Part shown: piece after piece, positions 49,965 through 60,487 of the stretch
Layout of the letters: each line of letters starts with the position of its first letter
Position numbering within the stretch: position 1 is the stretch's first letter
From: Euptelea pleiosperma
Lineage: Eukaryota > Streptophyta > Magnoliopsida > Ranunculales > Eupteleaceae
NCBI GenBank assembly: GCA_035048495.1
Contig: CM068547.1
Coordinates: 26,357,913-26,421,912, forward strand
DNA: 64,000 bases
Direction: 5' to 3'
The notes under the pieces: generated by a model
Told to the model about the DNA's origin: nothing
Seen by the model: only the letters and a program-made list of their open reading frames with translations
The model's database searches: none
Translations under genes and position numbers: made by a program

Positions 49965-50225
49965 GGAGCATGAGGGAGAGTGAGAGATGACAAGGACAAA
50001 GGTGTGGGTTATGAGAATAAGACCAAAAGGACTGAGCCCAACCCCTCTTCACAATTATTCAAGCCTGTCCAGGCCTCATCCAATTATTTAATTTGTTTTC
50101 AAGATCTTTCACAAATATATATTTTCCCGACATAAAACCTATTTCGTGATTCAACTCTATCTAAAGCTATATCTTCTGTCAAAGCATAAGAAAAGCGGCT
50201 AAGTAGGGTTTCATCGGGCTTGCTG
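49965..50225 (+). repeat. duplicated segment, copy 2 (no MITE)
   Basis: Partner of 46395-47015 with the same order of words (GAGAGATGACAAGGACAAAGG, GCCTCATCCAATTATTTAAT, GATTCAACTCTATCTAAAGC, ATATCTTCTGTCAAAGCATA). It provides an approximate empty site for MITE C5 at about 50127-50137. Confidence 0.7.
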
Positions 50226-51125
50226 CTAAGCATTAAGTAGCAAAGTTGCTGCTAAGTGGCTCAGGGGTACATGCACGAGGATTATGCAGCCCCGCACAAC
50301 TTCATCTTTGAAGCTAAGCGCTAATCAGCAAAAATGAAATTTTTATTTTTTACAAGGAATGTAAGATAAAACCATGGGTTAATAGTGGAGTTCCCAACTA
50401 TAATGTTATACGGTTTCATAACGTTGCCATTATGACCTCGTTGTAACGAGGTCACATCAGTCATGTATAAGTAAAAAAGTCAAAATTATTATTTTTAAAA
50501 ACCTCGATAATGATAAAAATAATTTTTTTTTAAATAATAGCCGTTAGAATGGATATCTCTTTTTTTTGCGGTTTTGAGTCTTTTGACTTAAATTTGTGAT
50601 TAATTCACGAATTAATTACTTTTAAGTAGCAGACATTAACAAATATAAATAATTTATGATTTTAATAGGGGTCCACAAATAGAATGCGAATGCAACTTTT
50701 AGCAATTAATTCTGCTGATTTAATTGAGTTCCAAAATGATGAAAAAAAGATGATTAAAAAAAAAAAAAAAAAAAAAAAACCCAAATGGTCCCTACGGACC
50801 CTACCCATTTTGCTCTCATCTCTCTCCCCATTCTACCTCTCTTCATAAGCAATGTGTAGCACCCCACCTCACGACTCCATCTATAAGTTGCAACTCTAGT
50901 TTACACTATCGTCGGCTGCCAATCAAGTTAGTACTTTCTCTCTCTTTCCGTTTGACCACCGATTCTCCGACGACCGAGTCATTGACCTCTTGCAATTTCT
51001 CTATCTCTTTCTCTCCCCATTGGACCCACACGACCACAACACAGTGACCAGACCTACAAATCTAGTCTTTCTCACACTTAATAATTTACACTTCACTTTT
51101 AATTTTTAATTAATTTAACTACGGT
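50226..51125. other. unassigned spacer with MITE remnants
   Basis: GCTAAG words recur at 50190-50330. A faint CCGTTATAACGG-family remnant (CATAACGTTGCCATTATGAC) lies near 50418. Poly-A runs are at 50757-50780. CT-rich sequence at 50810-51010 resembles an untranslated region but no protein is seen. Confidence 0.4.
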
Positions 51126-51129
51126 ATGC

Positions 51130-51405
51130 GGTTTCACTCAAACTCAGATTAATCGTTTATCCACTAGTCGAGTAAGTGGGACCCGTCAACAATCCTAACC
51201 TTTAATCTCTTTATAGTCTTACATACCTTTATATTTTGGTTACAAATTTTCAACAACGAATTTTTGGATCATAAACACCAATAAATATAATTACAAACTT
51301 TTACCATTTTTCAAAATTTTGGCCGAATTATTGTTCGAATTTTTTAAGCTTAGAACCGAATTATACTTGAACTTTTGCCGTATCCGAACTTAGCAACTAG
51401 GGTCT
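51130..51405. repeat. ATACGGC/TTCG repeat (copy 3)
   Basis: It ends CCGTATCCGAACTTAGCAACTAG, the inverse of the opening of the 19428 copy. TGGCCGAATTATTGTTCGAA and AACCGAATTATACTTGAACT are inside. Confidence 0.52.
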
Positions 51406-51599
51406 TTTGACGCTATGACGGCAGAAAACGTAACGGCCGTTTTTTTAAACGATATCCTCTGCAACCAAATCTCACACATATACAAACAAAAGTATAAAAG
51501 AAAAAGCAAAACGGTTAAAAGATAGTGGGAAGTCAGAAGACATGGTGGAGGGTAAAGTTTCCCAAGACTTGGCGTATAGGATCTCAATTTTTAAAAATA

Positions 51600-52070
51600 A
51601 TGTCAAATGACTTTAACAGTGTGCCACATGAACAGTAGGTGGCAAAAATGATGCCTTTTTTGATCCCCACATCTTTCAGATATCTATGTTTTGCAGACAT
51701 TTGACCTGCAAATCCAAGGGGATCTTGTAGATGGGGGCCACTGTAGTCTGTATGTTGGGTCCCAGTTTGCAAGTGGAATGTGAACCAAGTGTCCTTCTGG
51801 TTTGCTAGTGTAACTATAGAAAGCTCTCTGCATTTAATTGATCCTTCTCTTCCCAAAAGTGCCATGTGCAGGGAACACTTATTTGGATTCATCGACTCTG
51901 GTGGATGTACACACCAACAATTTTGTTGATTTGTAATTTCTATCCATTCGATCTGAGTACCAAAAATGTTTGAATCCAATGGTTAGAAATGACCCCATGA
52001 AAAATGCTTGAATTCAACGTCTATAATTACCGATCAGGATGATATCGGTGCCTACAAATCTATATTATTT
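51600..52070. repeat. decayed MITE fragments
   Basis: GTGCCACATGAACAG near 51618 and AGTGCCATGTGCAGGGAACA near 51857 are GCCACGTGG-like. The stretch AATGTTTGAATCCAATGGTTAG to ATGCTTGAATTCAACG (51965-52020) matches the centre of that group. The 131-codon minus-strand ORF has no known domain. Confidence 0.45.
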
Positions 52071-52194
52071 TAAAACAAAAAAAAAAAACTTAGGTTGGGT
52101 GACGGTGGCAAGATTCACAAGATGTTACCTATTAACACCAACAAAACAGACAAAACCTATGCACCTTTTAACAAAAGCAAAACTTTGATGACTG

Positions 52195-52735
52195 AGGTCC
52201 ATTGTGACCACAGTGTGAGCCACATGGCACACTCTTAGAGACTACTCATGGTATGGATGTTTGGTCCGTCCCTATGTAGACCCGCATACCAAAACTTAGA
52301 TTGATTAATGGTTTATATAACCTTTGGATTTGAGTACCCCGAATAATCTTCCAAATGTATAGTAAAAATAATCCATGGAAAAGACTTTAATCCAACGGAT
52401 GGAAATCGCTAATCAGGCTGATTTTTGCTATATTAGTTCATCTAGGGTTTTAATTATATTCCATGCTATCATTCTTATTTTTAATACAATTCCTTGACGA
52501 CCACTTAATTACTAACCATTACATTCAAAAAATTAACATGATTAGAGATTTTAAACCTTGAGATCTCTGTACCCAAAATAATTCTCAAATTCTACCGTTA
52601 AAAACCAACTCATGAAAACAACTCCAATCAAATGGTTAAAAATCATTAATCAGGCTGACTTTTTGTACTTAGGTCCACCTAGAGATGGACCAAACATCCA
52701 TACGGTCTGGTCTCTAATAGTGTGCCACTTCTTCC
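52195..52735. mobile_element. GCCACGTGG-family element, two tandem centres
   Basis: The left end GTGTGAGCCACATGGCACAC and right end CTAATAGTGTGCCACTTC are inverted, with ATGGATGTTTGGTCCGTCC and GGACCAAACATCCATACGG as inner arms. The centre holds two copies of the 'ATCAGGCTGA(T/C)TTTT' half, so it is longer than the other copies. Confidence 0.65.
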
Positions 52736-52739
52736 AAAG

Positions 52740-53875
52740 ACACCCTTACAATCACTCAGGATATGCATCGCATGTGCCGCCCCCTAATTAACTTCTAAAT
52801 GCAAAACGTACGACTAATGAAGCTCATCCTTGGTTGTCGATGGGGTACACCGTACACGTACTAAAACCCAATCATCCGGGCTTAGGTGCATCATTTTGGA
52901 TCTGAATTATGCTTGGGTTGAGTCCGATGAGCGGACACCTTTGGCCAGGTGTGGGTCCATATCTCATATCTTATCAACTATTGTGTTGGGTCTATATATA
53001 CTATACCCGACCCGAACCCAATACGTTGGCACCCGTACCCATGTCCCGTACAGTCCTAATGGTTCATCACCAAAAAAAAAATCATAACTAACCTAATCAG
53101 ATGGTTAATATTGCAAGATTATACTGATTAGTGGGCTGAGATCCAGTAAGTTTGGCCCCACCAAGTGATCAATTTCACCCCATGCAATGTATCTAGCAAA
53201 TGGGTAACAGGAAGCTTTTCATTGAGTCAATGGCCCCACAAATATTTTTGTAAGAGGAGCAGGACATGTTTAATCTCTTGATCAACGGTTAGGATCCTCC
53301 GAGCAATAAGACTTTTGGTTTTAATTTCAACGGTCTAGATTAATCAGCATATCTACTATTTGTACGTCACATATTTAGGAAAACAGATAACAAAACCCTC
53401 TAGATTCTCAATTATTACAGAATTACCCCTATTTTCTGTATATTACAGTAGACTGCCCGAGTCTTACGCTATGGGCAGAAAAAAATAAGCGGAGTGGCGA
53501 TTCCGTAATTTATGTACGGAACCGTCCTATTTTTTCTTCTATATACGGAAAAGGAATAACGAGTCTTGTTTTCAAGCTTCCATGAGGAAGACGAGACTCA
53601 TTTGTACAGTGGGGTCGTCGCCACGTGTCATTGAAAGGAGACGACAAGTGGAAGTCGTAGGATGGCTAATCCGAGCCTCCCTTTTTGATCGGGTCGTCTG
53701 TCGTTTCCCCGCAAGTGAAGTGAGACGAGGCGAAGAGTCGACCGCCGATGAAACCAGGGTCACATCTTTTTACTGCCCTTGTTTAAACTTCGAAAATTAC
53801 GAGATTGCCACTATTTACAAAAAAACTTGGATTTACTACGATTTGTTTTTGTAAATTACAATAATAGCCTTACTC
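52740..53875. other. unassigned spacer
   Basis: No gene recognised. ORFs at 52830-53087 and 53582-53854 have no known domain. GGGTC(T/G)..CCCGACCCGAACCC near 53005 resembles fragments of degenerate DNA elements. Confidence 0.4.
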
Positions 53876-53879
53876 ATAA

Positions 53880-54420
53880 AAAGTCGCACCCCTCCATGTT
53901 TCACCGAGGGGTGTCAATCTTCAATGGGTCGGTTCCTAAGGTATTCTGAATCGGAACCAATATTATTGGTTCTTATCAATTTCGTCCTCAAAATTATGGA
54001 TCCAGAACCGGAATACATCGGTTCCAATCTTGATAATTTGACAATTTTAACACTATATTATATATTTAACATTATATTTCTATATCGGTTCCGTTTCCAA
54101 TATCAAATGGCTCTGGCTCCGAGAACCCCCTTTTTTCTGACCTTTCTTGGGAGTCATGTTCTTAGCCGATGGATTCGCGAATCCAACATTGGTTGAGCGT
54201 CGGCACTATCAACCACCGTTGGATTTTCAGAATCCATACCCGAGAACATGACTTCCTAGAGGGGTCCCTTGAGCTCGACCCATATCAAATTACCCAGAAT
54301 CGGAACTAGTATTATTGTTCGGTTCCGATTCTTGGTTGGTCGATTCCCCAAAATTTGGAACCAAAATTAGGATTTTCGATTATAATTTTGATTCTCGGCC
54401 GATCCATTATAAGTCCAGTT
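53880..54420. mobile_element. GGTTCCGATTC-iterating element, split by a nested MITE
   Basis: It starts near GAGGGGTGTCAATCTTCAAT. GGTTCC, GAATCGGAACC and CCGATTC words are repeated on both sides of the nested MITE at 54109-54281. It ends near GGCCGATCCATTATAAG. The two halves rejoin cleanly when the MITE and one TSD copy are removed. Confidence 0.62.
54109..54281. mobile_element. GAATCCAACGGTGG-family MITE (copy 6) with 9-bp TSD
   Basis: Flanked by exact ATATCAAAT (54100-54108 and 54282-54290). Arms GGGAGTCATGTTCTTAGCCG and CGAGAACATGACTTCCTAGA are inverted. The core CAACCACCGTTGGATTTTCA is shared with the other copies. It is nested in the element at 53880-54420. Confidence 0.85.
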
Positions 54421-54899
54421 GCCCTGTAGTATACTTGAATAGGATTGGGTGGGACCCACCGGACGATTTCTTGATGAGACGATAGCTAAGTATGGTTAAT
54501 CAAATCCATCCAAATCATCAACTTTCTTTCTTCTTGCGAGATCTCCTCGGCTCATTAGATAACACAACAGTCCCCTTATTGTTCTCTTTGTCGGGTCGGG
54601 TGGGCCCGATCCATCTACTACCATAGGACATTCATTCAATGATCTCCACACAATAGATATACTAGCAAAATAAAAACATGACAAGAATCTTACTCATCCC
54701 CATCCATTCTTTCCAAACTTGCTGAGAAAAGCTAGTGAAACGTCTCAAAAAGAATTTACATATTTGATGGTTGTGATCATTTGTATGTGTAAATCATGGG
54801 TCATGATCCTCTGCATGAGTGCCATGTGTCAATTTGCGAATTATACAATTTATTTAAAAAACGAACCGAACAACGTCCTATTCAAAGGTTTGGAAAATT
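54421..54899. other. unassigned spacer
   Basis: No recognised gene or element. GGGTGGGACCCACCGGACGA near 54449 is a short palindromic phrase. Confidence 0.4.
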
Positions 54900-55140
54900 T
54901 TGTGCATTGTTGAGCACGATCGAATTCTTCTCGAATAATTCATGAACTTTTCTAAATTATTTCTGGATTATTCAGTTTAGAACATGAAAATCATTTTATA
55001 AGATAAAAAGTTGTCAATATTTTAATTTTCGGTTTTCTATTTTAAAAGAAAATTTTGTGGAATTTTTTACGCATTTTTTAATGACAAACCCGAATTGTAC
55101 TCGAACATTTCCCATTTCTTATTTCGTCTGCATTCAGAAT
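54900..55140. repeat. ATACGGC/TTCG repeat (copy 4)
   Basis: GAGCACGATCGAATTCTTCTCG and AACCCGAATTGTACTCGAAC resemble copies 1-3. The terminal part is decayed. Confidence 0.45.
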
Positions 55141-55167
55141 TGCTGACAGCCGCAGTCAGTGAAGCTG

Positions 55168-55494
55168 ATGACAGCCCACGATACGGGCCACGTGGTACAT
55201 TCTTAGAGGACACTGACCGTATGGATGTTTAGCCAATCCTTAGGTAGACCTACAAACCAAAAATTAATCTGATTAGTGATTTCTAAGCATTGGATTGGAG
55301 TCATGTTCATGGGTTGATATTAACCGTGTAAATTTTGAGCATTATTGCCCATTATTTGGGGTACTATGATCCAAAAGGTCTGAAATTACTAATCAGGCTG
55401 ATTTTTAGTTTGTAGATCCACCTAGGGATTGGCCAAACATCCATACGGTCTTATATTCTAAGACTGTGACACGTGGCTCATATTATGGGCTGTC
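55168..55494. mobile_element. GCCACGTGG-family MITE upstream of the MORN gene
   Basis: Ends GACAGCCCACGATACGGGCC and GGCTCATATTATGGGCTGTC are inverted. Inner arms include TATGGATGTTTAGCCAATCC and GGATTGGCCAAACATCCATA. Flanks AGTGAAGCTG (55158-55167) and AGCGAAGTTG (55495-55504) agree at 8 of 10, pointing to a Mutator-type 9-10 bp duplication. Confidence 0.85.
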
Positions 55495-55629
55495 AGCGAA
55501 GTTGTACTTGTAATCAGCACAAGCCACAAGGTTCAAGGGAGGGGTACGTTGGATATTTCACAATAAACATAAGGAGAGTGGCATTTCAGTATTTTAAAAC
55601 AAATCCAGGGGCATGTCTATCTCTTTCTC

Positions 55630-55790
55630 TCTCATTTCCCCCTGCAAAACCAGAACGGAGAGATAGAGAGAGAGGATAGAAGTCATAGAACCAGAAAGAA
55701 AAATTGAAACAGAGGAGAGAGAAAGAAGAAGAAGAAGAAGAAGAAGAAGAAGGAGAAGAAGAAGGAACAAAGAGATCTTTAATTTATGTG
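55630..55790 (+). promoter_or_regulatory. MORN gene 5' leader with GA/GAA repeats
   Basis: A CT-rich then GA-rich leader with (GAA)n and (GAG)n runs at 55717-55765 precedes the chosen ATG at 55791. An in-frame ATG at 55704 would add 29 mostly Glu residues. The leader reading is preferred because conserved sequence starts at 55791. Confidence 0.5.
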
Positions 55791-57070
55791 ATGCATCAGA
55801 AGAAATCTGAAGTTCAGATCGGAAAAGAAAGCAGCGGTGTCTCTTCCGATTTCAATCCTACACCGCCACTCCTCCTCCCTTTCCACCAAAAAAACCTCCA
55901 ACCCCAATTATTAGTCCCACCATCATCATATCATCATCACCAACAACAACAACAACAACAACAACATCATCATCATCATCAAACCCATCTCAAAAACCAT
56001 CTCAAAATCCAAATCCCACCATCACCCTCTTCTTCCCCTCACTTCCATCCATCGTCGTCATCATCATCATCCTCATCATCATCCTCAATAACAACACCAT
56101 CATCATCAACAACCCCTCAAAATGAATCCATCACCAACACCAACCCATCTACCCTTCTTTCCACTCCACACAAAAGACCCATAATGAATCACCACCACCA
56201 CTCTTCTTCCACCCTCTCTCACTCCCCCACCCTCTCCTCCCTCCACCACCACCACCACCACCACCTTCATCATCAACACCAACACGCAAATTCCTCACCC
56301 TTCTCTCTATCGATTTCGTCGTCGAATTCGCCTTCTTCTTGCCCATCTCTTTATCTGATATCGACCACCACCAGAGCCGCCGTTCTACGAATCCTCCGCC
56401 ACCTTCGCCACATCCGCCGCCTCCGTGTTCACCTCCGCCTCCTCCTCCTTCTTTCCCTCCCATCCTTCTACTTCTTCCTCTCCAACCCCCATGGCTCCTT
56501 CATCCTGGACTTCCTCTCCGCTGTAGCATTCTCCGCTGCTCTCCTCATCTCCCTCAACCTTGCCCTTCCTCGCCTCCCCTCAATTCGTCTCCTCCTCGCC
56601 CGTTCATTCCCTAAGCTCTCCTCTTCTCACGCCTCCCGTCCTCCTCCGCCCGTTCTTTGGTCAATTGGGTCGAAGCCGAAATCCGAAAAACGGATCAATT
56701 CGGGATCTTGGGTTCAGGTTTACAGTAACGGAGACGTCTACGAGGGTGAATTCCACAAGGGTAAGTGCTCAGGGAGCGGCGTTTATTACTATTACATGAG
56801 CGGGAGGTATGAGGGGGATTGGGTGGATGAGAAGTATGATGGGTATGGGGTGGAGACTTGGGCGAGAGGGAGTCGATATCGGGGGCAGTATAGGCAGGGC
56901 CTGAGGCACGGGTTTGGGGTGTATAGGTTTTACACTGGAGATGTTTATGCTGGGGAGTGGTCAAATGGGCAGAGTCATGGATGTGGAGTTCATACTTGTG
57001 AGGATGGGAGTCGGTATGTCGGGGAGTTCAAGTGGGGCGTCAAGCACGGCCTTGGCCACTACCATTTCAG
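55791..57070 (+). CDS. MRF1: MORN-repeat membrane protein (MRF1-like), first coding exon, partial
   Basis: The exon encodes 426 codons plus two bases and ends CATTTCAG|gtaact. The conserved plant start MHQKKSEVQIGKESSGVSSD is followed by long Gln, His and Ser low-complexity runs (about residues 40-190). An Arg/Leu-rich stretch and two hydrophobic segments, likely membrane spans, follow (about 212-258). Five MORN repeats come last (about 313-426): GDVYEGEF, SGRYEGDW, GSRYRGQY, GDVYAGEW and GSRYVGEF. The plant family (AT1G21920, AT1G77660, AT4G17080, from memory) has been annotated as SET7/9-like but lacks a SET domain; one member is linked to flowering time. MORN repeats bind lipids or proteins. 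The remaining repeats and C-terminus are expected in later exons, outside the window. Which paralogue this is cannot be decided here. Confidence 0.85.
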
Positions 57071-59849
57071 GTAACTTTTAGATATTGCGTTCTTGGAATT
57101 TTTTCAATTAATGGTTTTTGTTTATCAGATTAGGGATTATTGTATCCGGGTGATCAAAATATTGGGTAATGGTTATTTGACATTTATAGTTTCTGGAGTT
57201 GTATTCTTGAATTTGCATTATTTGATCTTTGGTTGTTGTATTTTGTATTGTGGGCTGTGTCTGAATTTTTGAGTTTTTTGTTTATTGAATCTGTTTTATT
57301 TGGTGTTGGATTTAGGGTTGAATTTGGTAATTTGTGTCCCTTAGATTCTTGAATGTGGACAGTTAAATTTGCATTTTTGGGCTCTTCAGATATTGGAATT
57401 GTTGAACCTTGTGTTTTTGGATTCTTGATGGTGGATAGTTTAATTTGACCTTTCGGGTTTTCAGATACTTGAATCCAGGTTCTCCAATTCAAGTGTATTA
57501 GCCTTCCAAATTTGGAATTTTATTTTTCATGGCGTTGGAATATGGGTTGACGAATTCTCAGACTTAATGGAATTATGTGGAGGTTGGGTCAACGATATCT
57601 TAGATTTATCTTCATTTGTTCTGGTTACAAAGTGTGTTGCTAGAAAGAAACTTGAAGTGTAGATCAGTTTAGCCTTTGTCACGTCCTCTCTTTTATTTGA
57701 CCATTTCTCGTTGCAGACTCCTTGCAGTCTAAATTTCTTTATCTTTCTCTTGTTTTTCTTCTTGTTCTATTTTCAAATTGGAATCCGATTGCTACTTGAT
57801 ATGATAGTTTGAAGTTCTATGAATGTTGCTATATCTACTTGATTATATGTTTGATGAGGTTTTCACAGATTAGCTGAAGAACAAAGGCAATTTTTTTTTA
57901 TTACATCAACTCAATGTGGTTCCATTCCTTTTTTGGCCGCTAGTGCTACGTAATTAAGGTCAAATTTCAGCCACACACTCATGTTTCCTTATCTTGTAAG
58001 GAGCTTAGTTGCAGGAAACTTCTATCCTAGGTGCTCTCTTGCTCCTGCTTCTGCTCCCGCTTCCGCTTTAGAAACACAAGAGACTCTTTTAACAATTTAT
58101 TGAAAGATATCTAAAGCATCATGCTATATCTCTATAAGTTAGTATTGTTCACTTAAGTGGTTAGGGTTTCAACTCTTAAGTGAACAAACCTTGTCCTTTG
58201 GGCATTCTGAACAATTCTAACTAAAGGAGAACCTCTCTCAGAAGCGAACAATACTAACCACTTAAGTGGTTAGGGCTAATTGAACAAAATGAACCTTGTC
58301 CTTAGGGTGTAGAGAGGTCAACTTGCAGACACATACACATGTTTCCTGATCCTGCGCATCTAAGCCGGATTATATTTAATCAAATTTAATTAATTTATTT
58401 AGCCGTTGTCTAGTGCTAAGATATTCACAAATTTCCAGCATGACAACCAATCTCGCTAATTCAATTTTCCTACAGTTGAAAATTTATTTCTAGCCAACCC
58501 CTAAGAGGCTGGAGGTACCACTGACCTAGGACTTATCTTGAGGAATAGCTTTGAGAAATCTTGTTATTATCCATCAATGATTGAGCTCCTGATGCCTCTC
58601 TCTGACACCCCAATCTTGGATGATAGTTTACAGATTAGGCTATAAGGTGCAACTACAACTATAGGTTATAAGGAGCTATGTGGTTCCTAGGTGTTCACCC
58701 ATGTGAAGGCACCATAGGGTTGAGGACTCAGTATATGGCATAAGAGGGTCATTTCCTGCAATTTCCCCCAAAAAAGGACTTAAAAGTGAAAAGCATTCGC
58801 TTGACTACCTCACGTAAATTGCAACAGAGTGAGGAATAAAGTCCCTATCCAACTCATGTTGAATGGTCATGTAGTGCCCAAGGCCTTCTCATTTGGACTG
58901 CCTCTACGTTCCATGTATCAGAATGTTTGGTCACTTACCAATCCCTTGAAATACTCACACGTCCATGTCTTGGGCTTATTGGTCAATGATCGGAAATTGA
59001 GAAGTCTGATAGAAGTCCCGCGTTAGGCATCTTTCCAGAACAAAATCCATATGTTGTTACCTACCTGAAACCTTAATTTCTTGGGTGAAATATTAGAAAT
59101 ACAACAATCCAAGTCCACATCGTTGAGCACCATTTCTTAACCCTCTCTTGAAGAAGCTGTCTGAACTTCTCATTTTACCTTAAGAACCAAGTCAATGCTT
59201 CAAACAGAATTCAGTCTCCATTTCCACACTCCAAAAAGTGCCAACTTGAAATATCTAAGGAATCTCATAGGGCCACCATATCTCTTGAGTTTGCCAAGTA
59301 TTCACAATTACATAAGATGAAGTTTCCCTCCTAATTAGCTGCACTCCAAAGCAGTATCTTTAGATACTGCTCAGTTTTTCATTCCTCCAAATGATGAAAA
59401 TCCAGTAGATAGATATGGGGTAGATTAAAAATTATATAATGTTAGTATTAACTAAGGTATCCTGTCAGGAGCGATAAGCATCAACACTTTCACATTTCAT
59501 TACTCCTGTAGCCTTTCTTTTGTTTCTTTCTCTTTTATCTCTACTTATAAATTAAAGGTCTCCATTTTGCTTTATCTGCTCTCCAATATTAAGTGAAGGG
59601 CATAGGTATTTCAGTTTCAAGAACCATTTGCATGGTCAGTAAGTAAAGTATGCCTCGTGAATATAATGTGATCCTTATAAGTTACCAAACTGGTATGAAA
59701 TTACTCGATGAATAACACAATCCATTTTGCCTCAGTGGTTGCACAATTTGCTACATGTTTGAGAATAGAGGTAAGGTATTCAACTTTAACCTTAAGGGAC
59801 AAGAGGGAAGGGGTAAGACAAGCGTGCATAAGGTGCCATAGAAAACATC
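57071..59849 (+). other. MORN gene intron 1, first part
   Basis: No second exon was found. CACTTAAGTGGTTAGGG occurs at about 58152 and 58259, in a segment that also has partial inverted similarity. A weak minus-strand L1-like reading (NNIWILFWKD, LTNKPKTW) spans about 58880-59070. Confidence 0.5.
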
Positions 59850-60210
59850 ATTGATCATGATTGGGAAATGGATTGTGGGCAAGCGCCATCAGATCTACAT
59901 GCTATGTGGTTGAAGTCCATCTTCTCAAGAACCAATATCAAGATGGGTTGGTATGCATTTCAAGACTTTCCAAGATTGACCAGATGATTATGCTGGCCTT
60001 GATGCTTTTCAAATTGCATCAGTTTCCTTGTGAGGACTTTGTGCGGAACTGGTATTTTGTATTGCATGGGTCTAGCTGTGTGTATATATTCCTCTACTTA
60101 TTTCATTTTTCTCTTTTTTGCTTCGGAATTTCATTTCCGAGTTTGTGTGCATTTTCCCATCCTTAATACAATAGTACATATACTTTTGTTACTGATTAAA
60201 AAAAAGTAAG
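59850..60210 (+). mobile_element. retroposon 3' tail in MORN intron
   Basis: A T-rich 3' region ends CCTTAATACAATAGTACATA, then TACTTTTGTTACTGATT and an A run (60198-60206), the ending style of plant L1-like elements. No coding domain remains. Confidence 0.45.
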
Positions 60211-60487
60211 TGCAAGTTGCCACCAAGTGACCATTTTCCTAACTCTAAAAGGAAACAATTTGACCCAGTCCTATACACATCCCTGCTAAAGGAATATGGT
60301 ACAAATTACGTAATCCATGACATTTCAAAATTAAGGGATGTCAGCAATTAGAGAAGCAAAGTTGTGTGTTGGGGTGATGAAAAATATAAAGTATTAAGAA
60401 AGAGCATAAACTTAGATTTAAAGAGTTCCTCAAAATCCTAGAAACAAACAATGGAATTGTGAAGATTGATATCCATAACCTTTAGAA

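Noticed and set aside
51584..51979. 131-codon minus-strand ORF
   Set aside because: No domain recognised; overlaps decayed MITE sequence.
55704..55790. MORN gene start at 55704
   Set aside because: Would add only a low-complexity Glu run; the recognised conserved N-terminus begins at 55791. Not fully excluded.
58829..59340. Possible antisense L1 fragment
   Set aside because: A weak minus-strand reading (FWKD, LTNKPKTW) is suggestive only; too degraded to assert.
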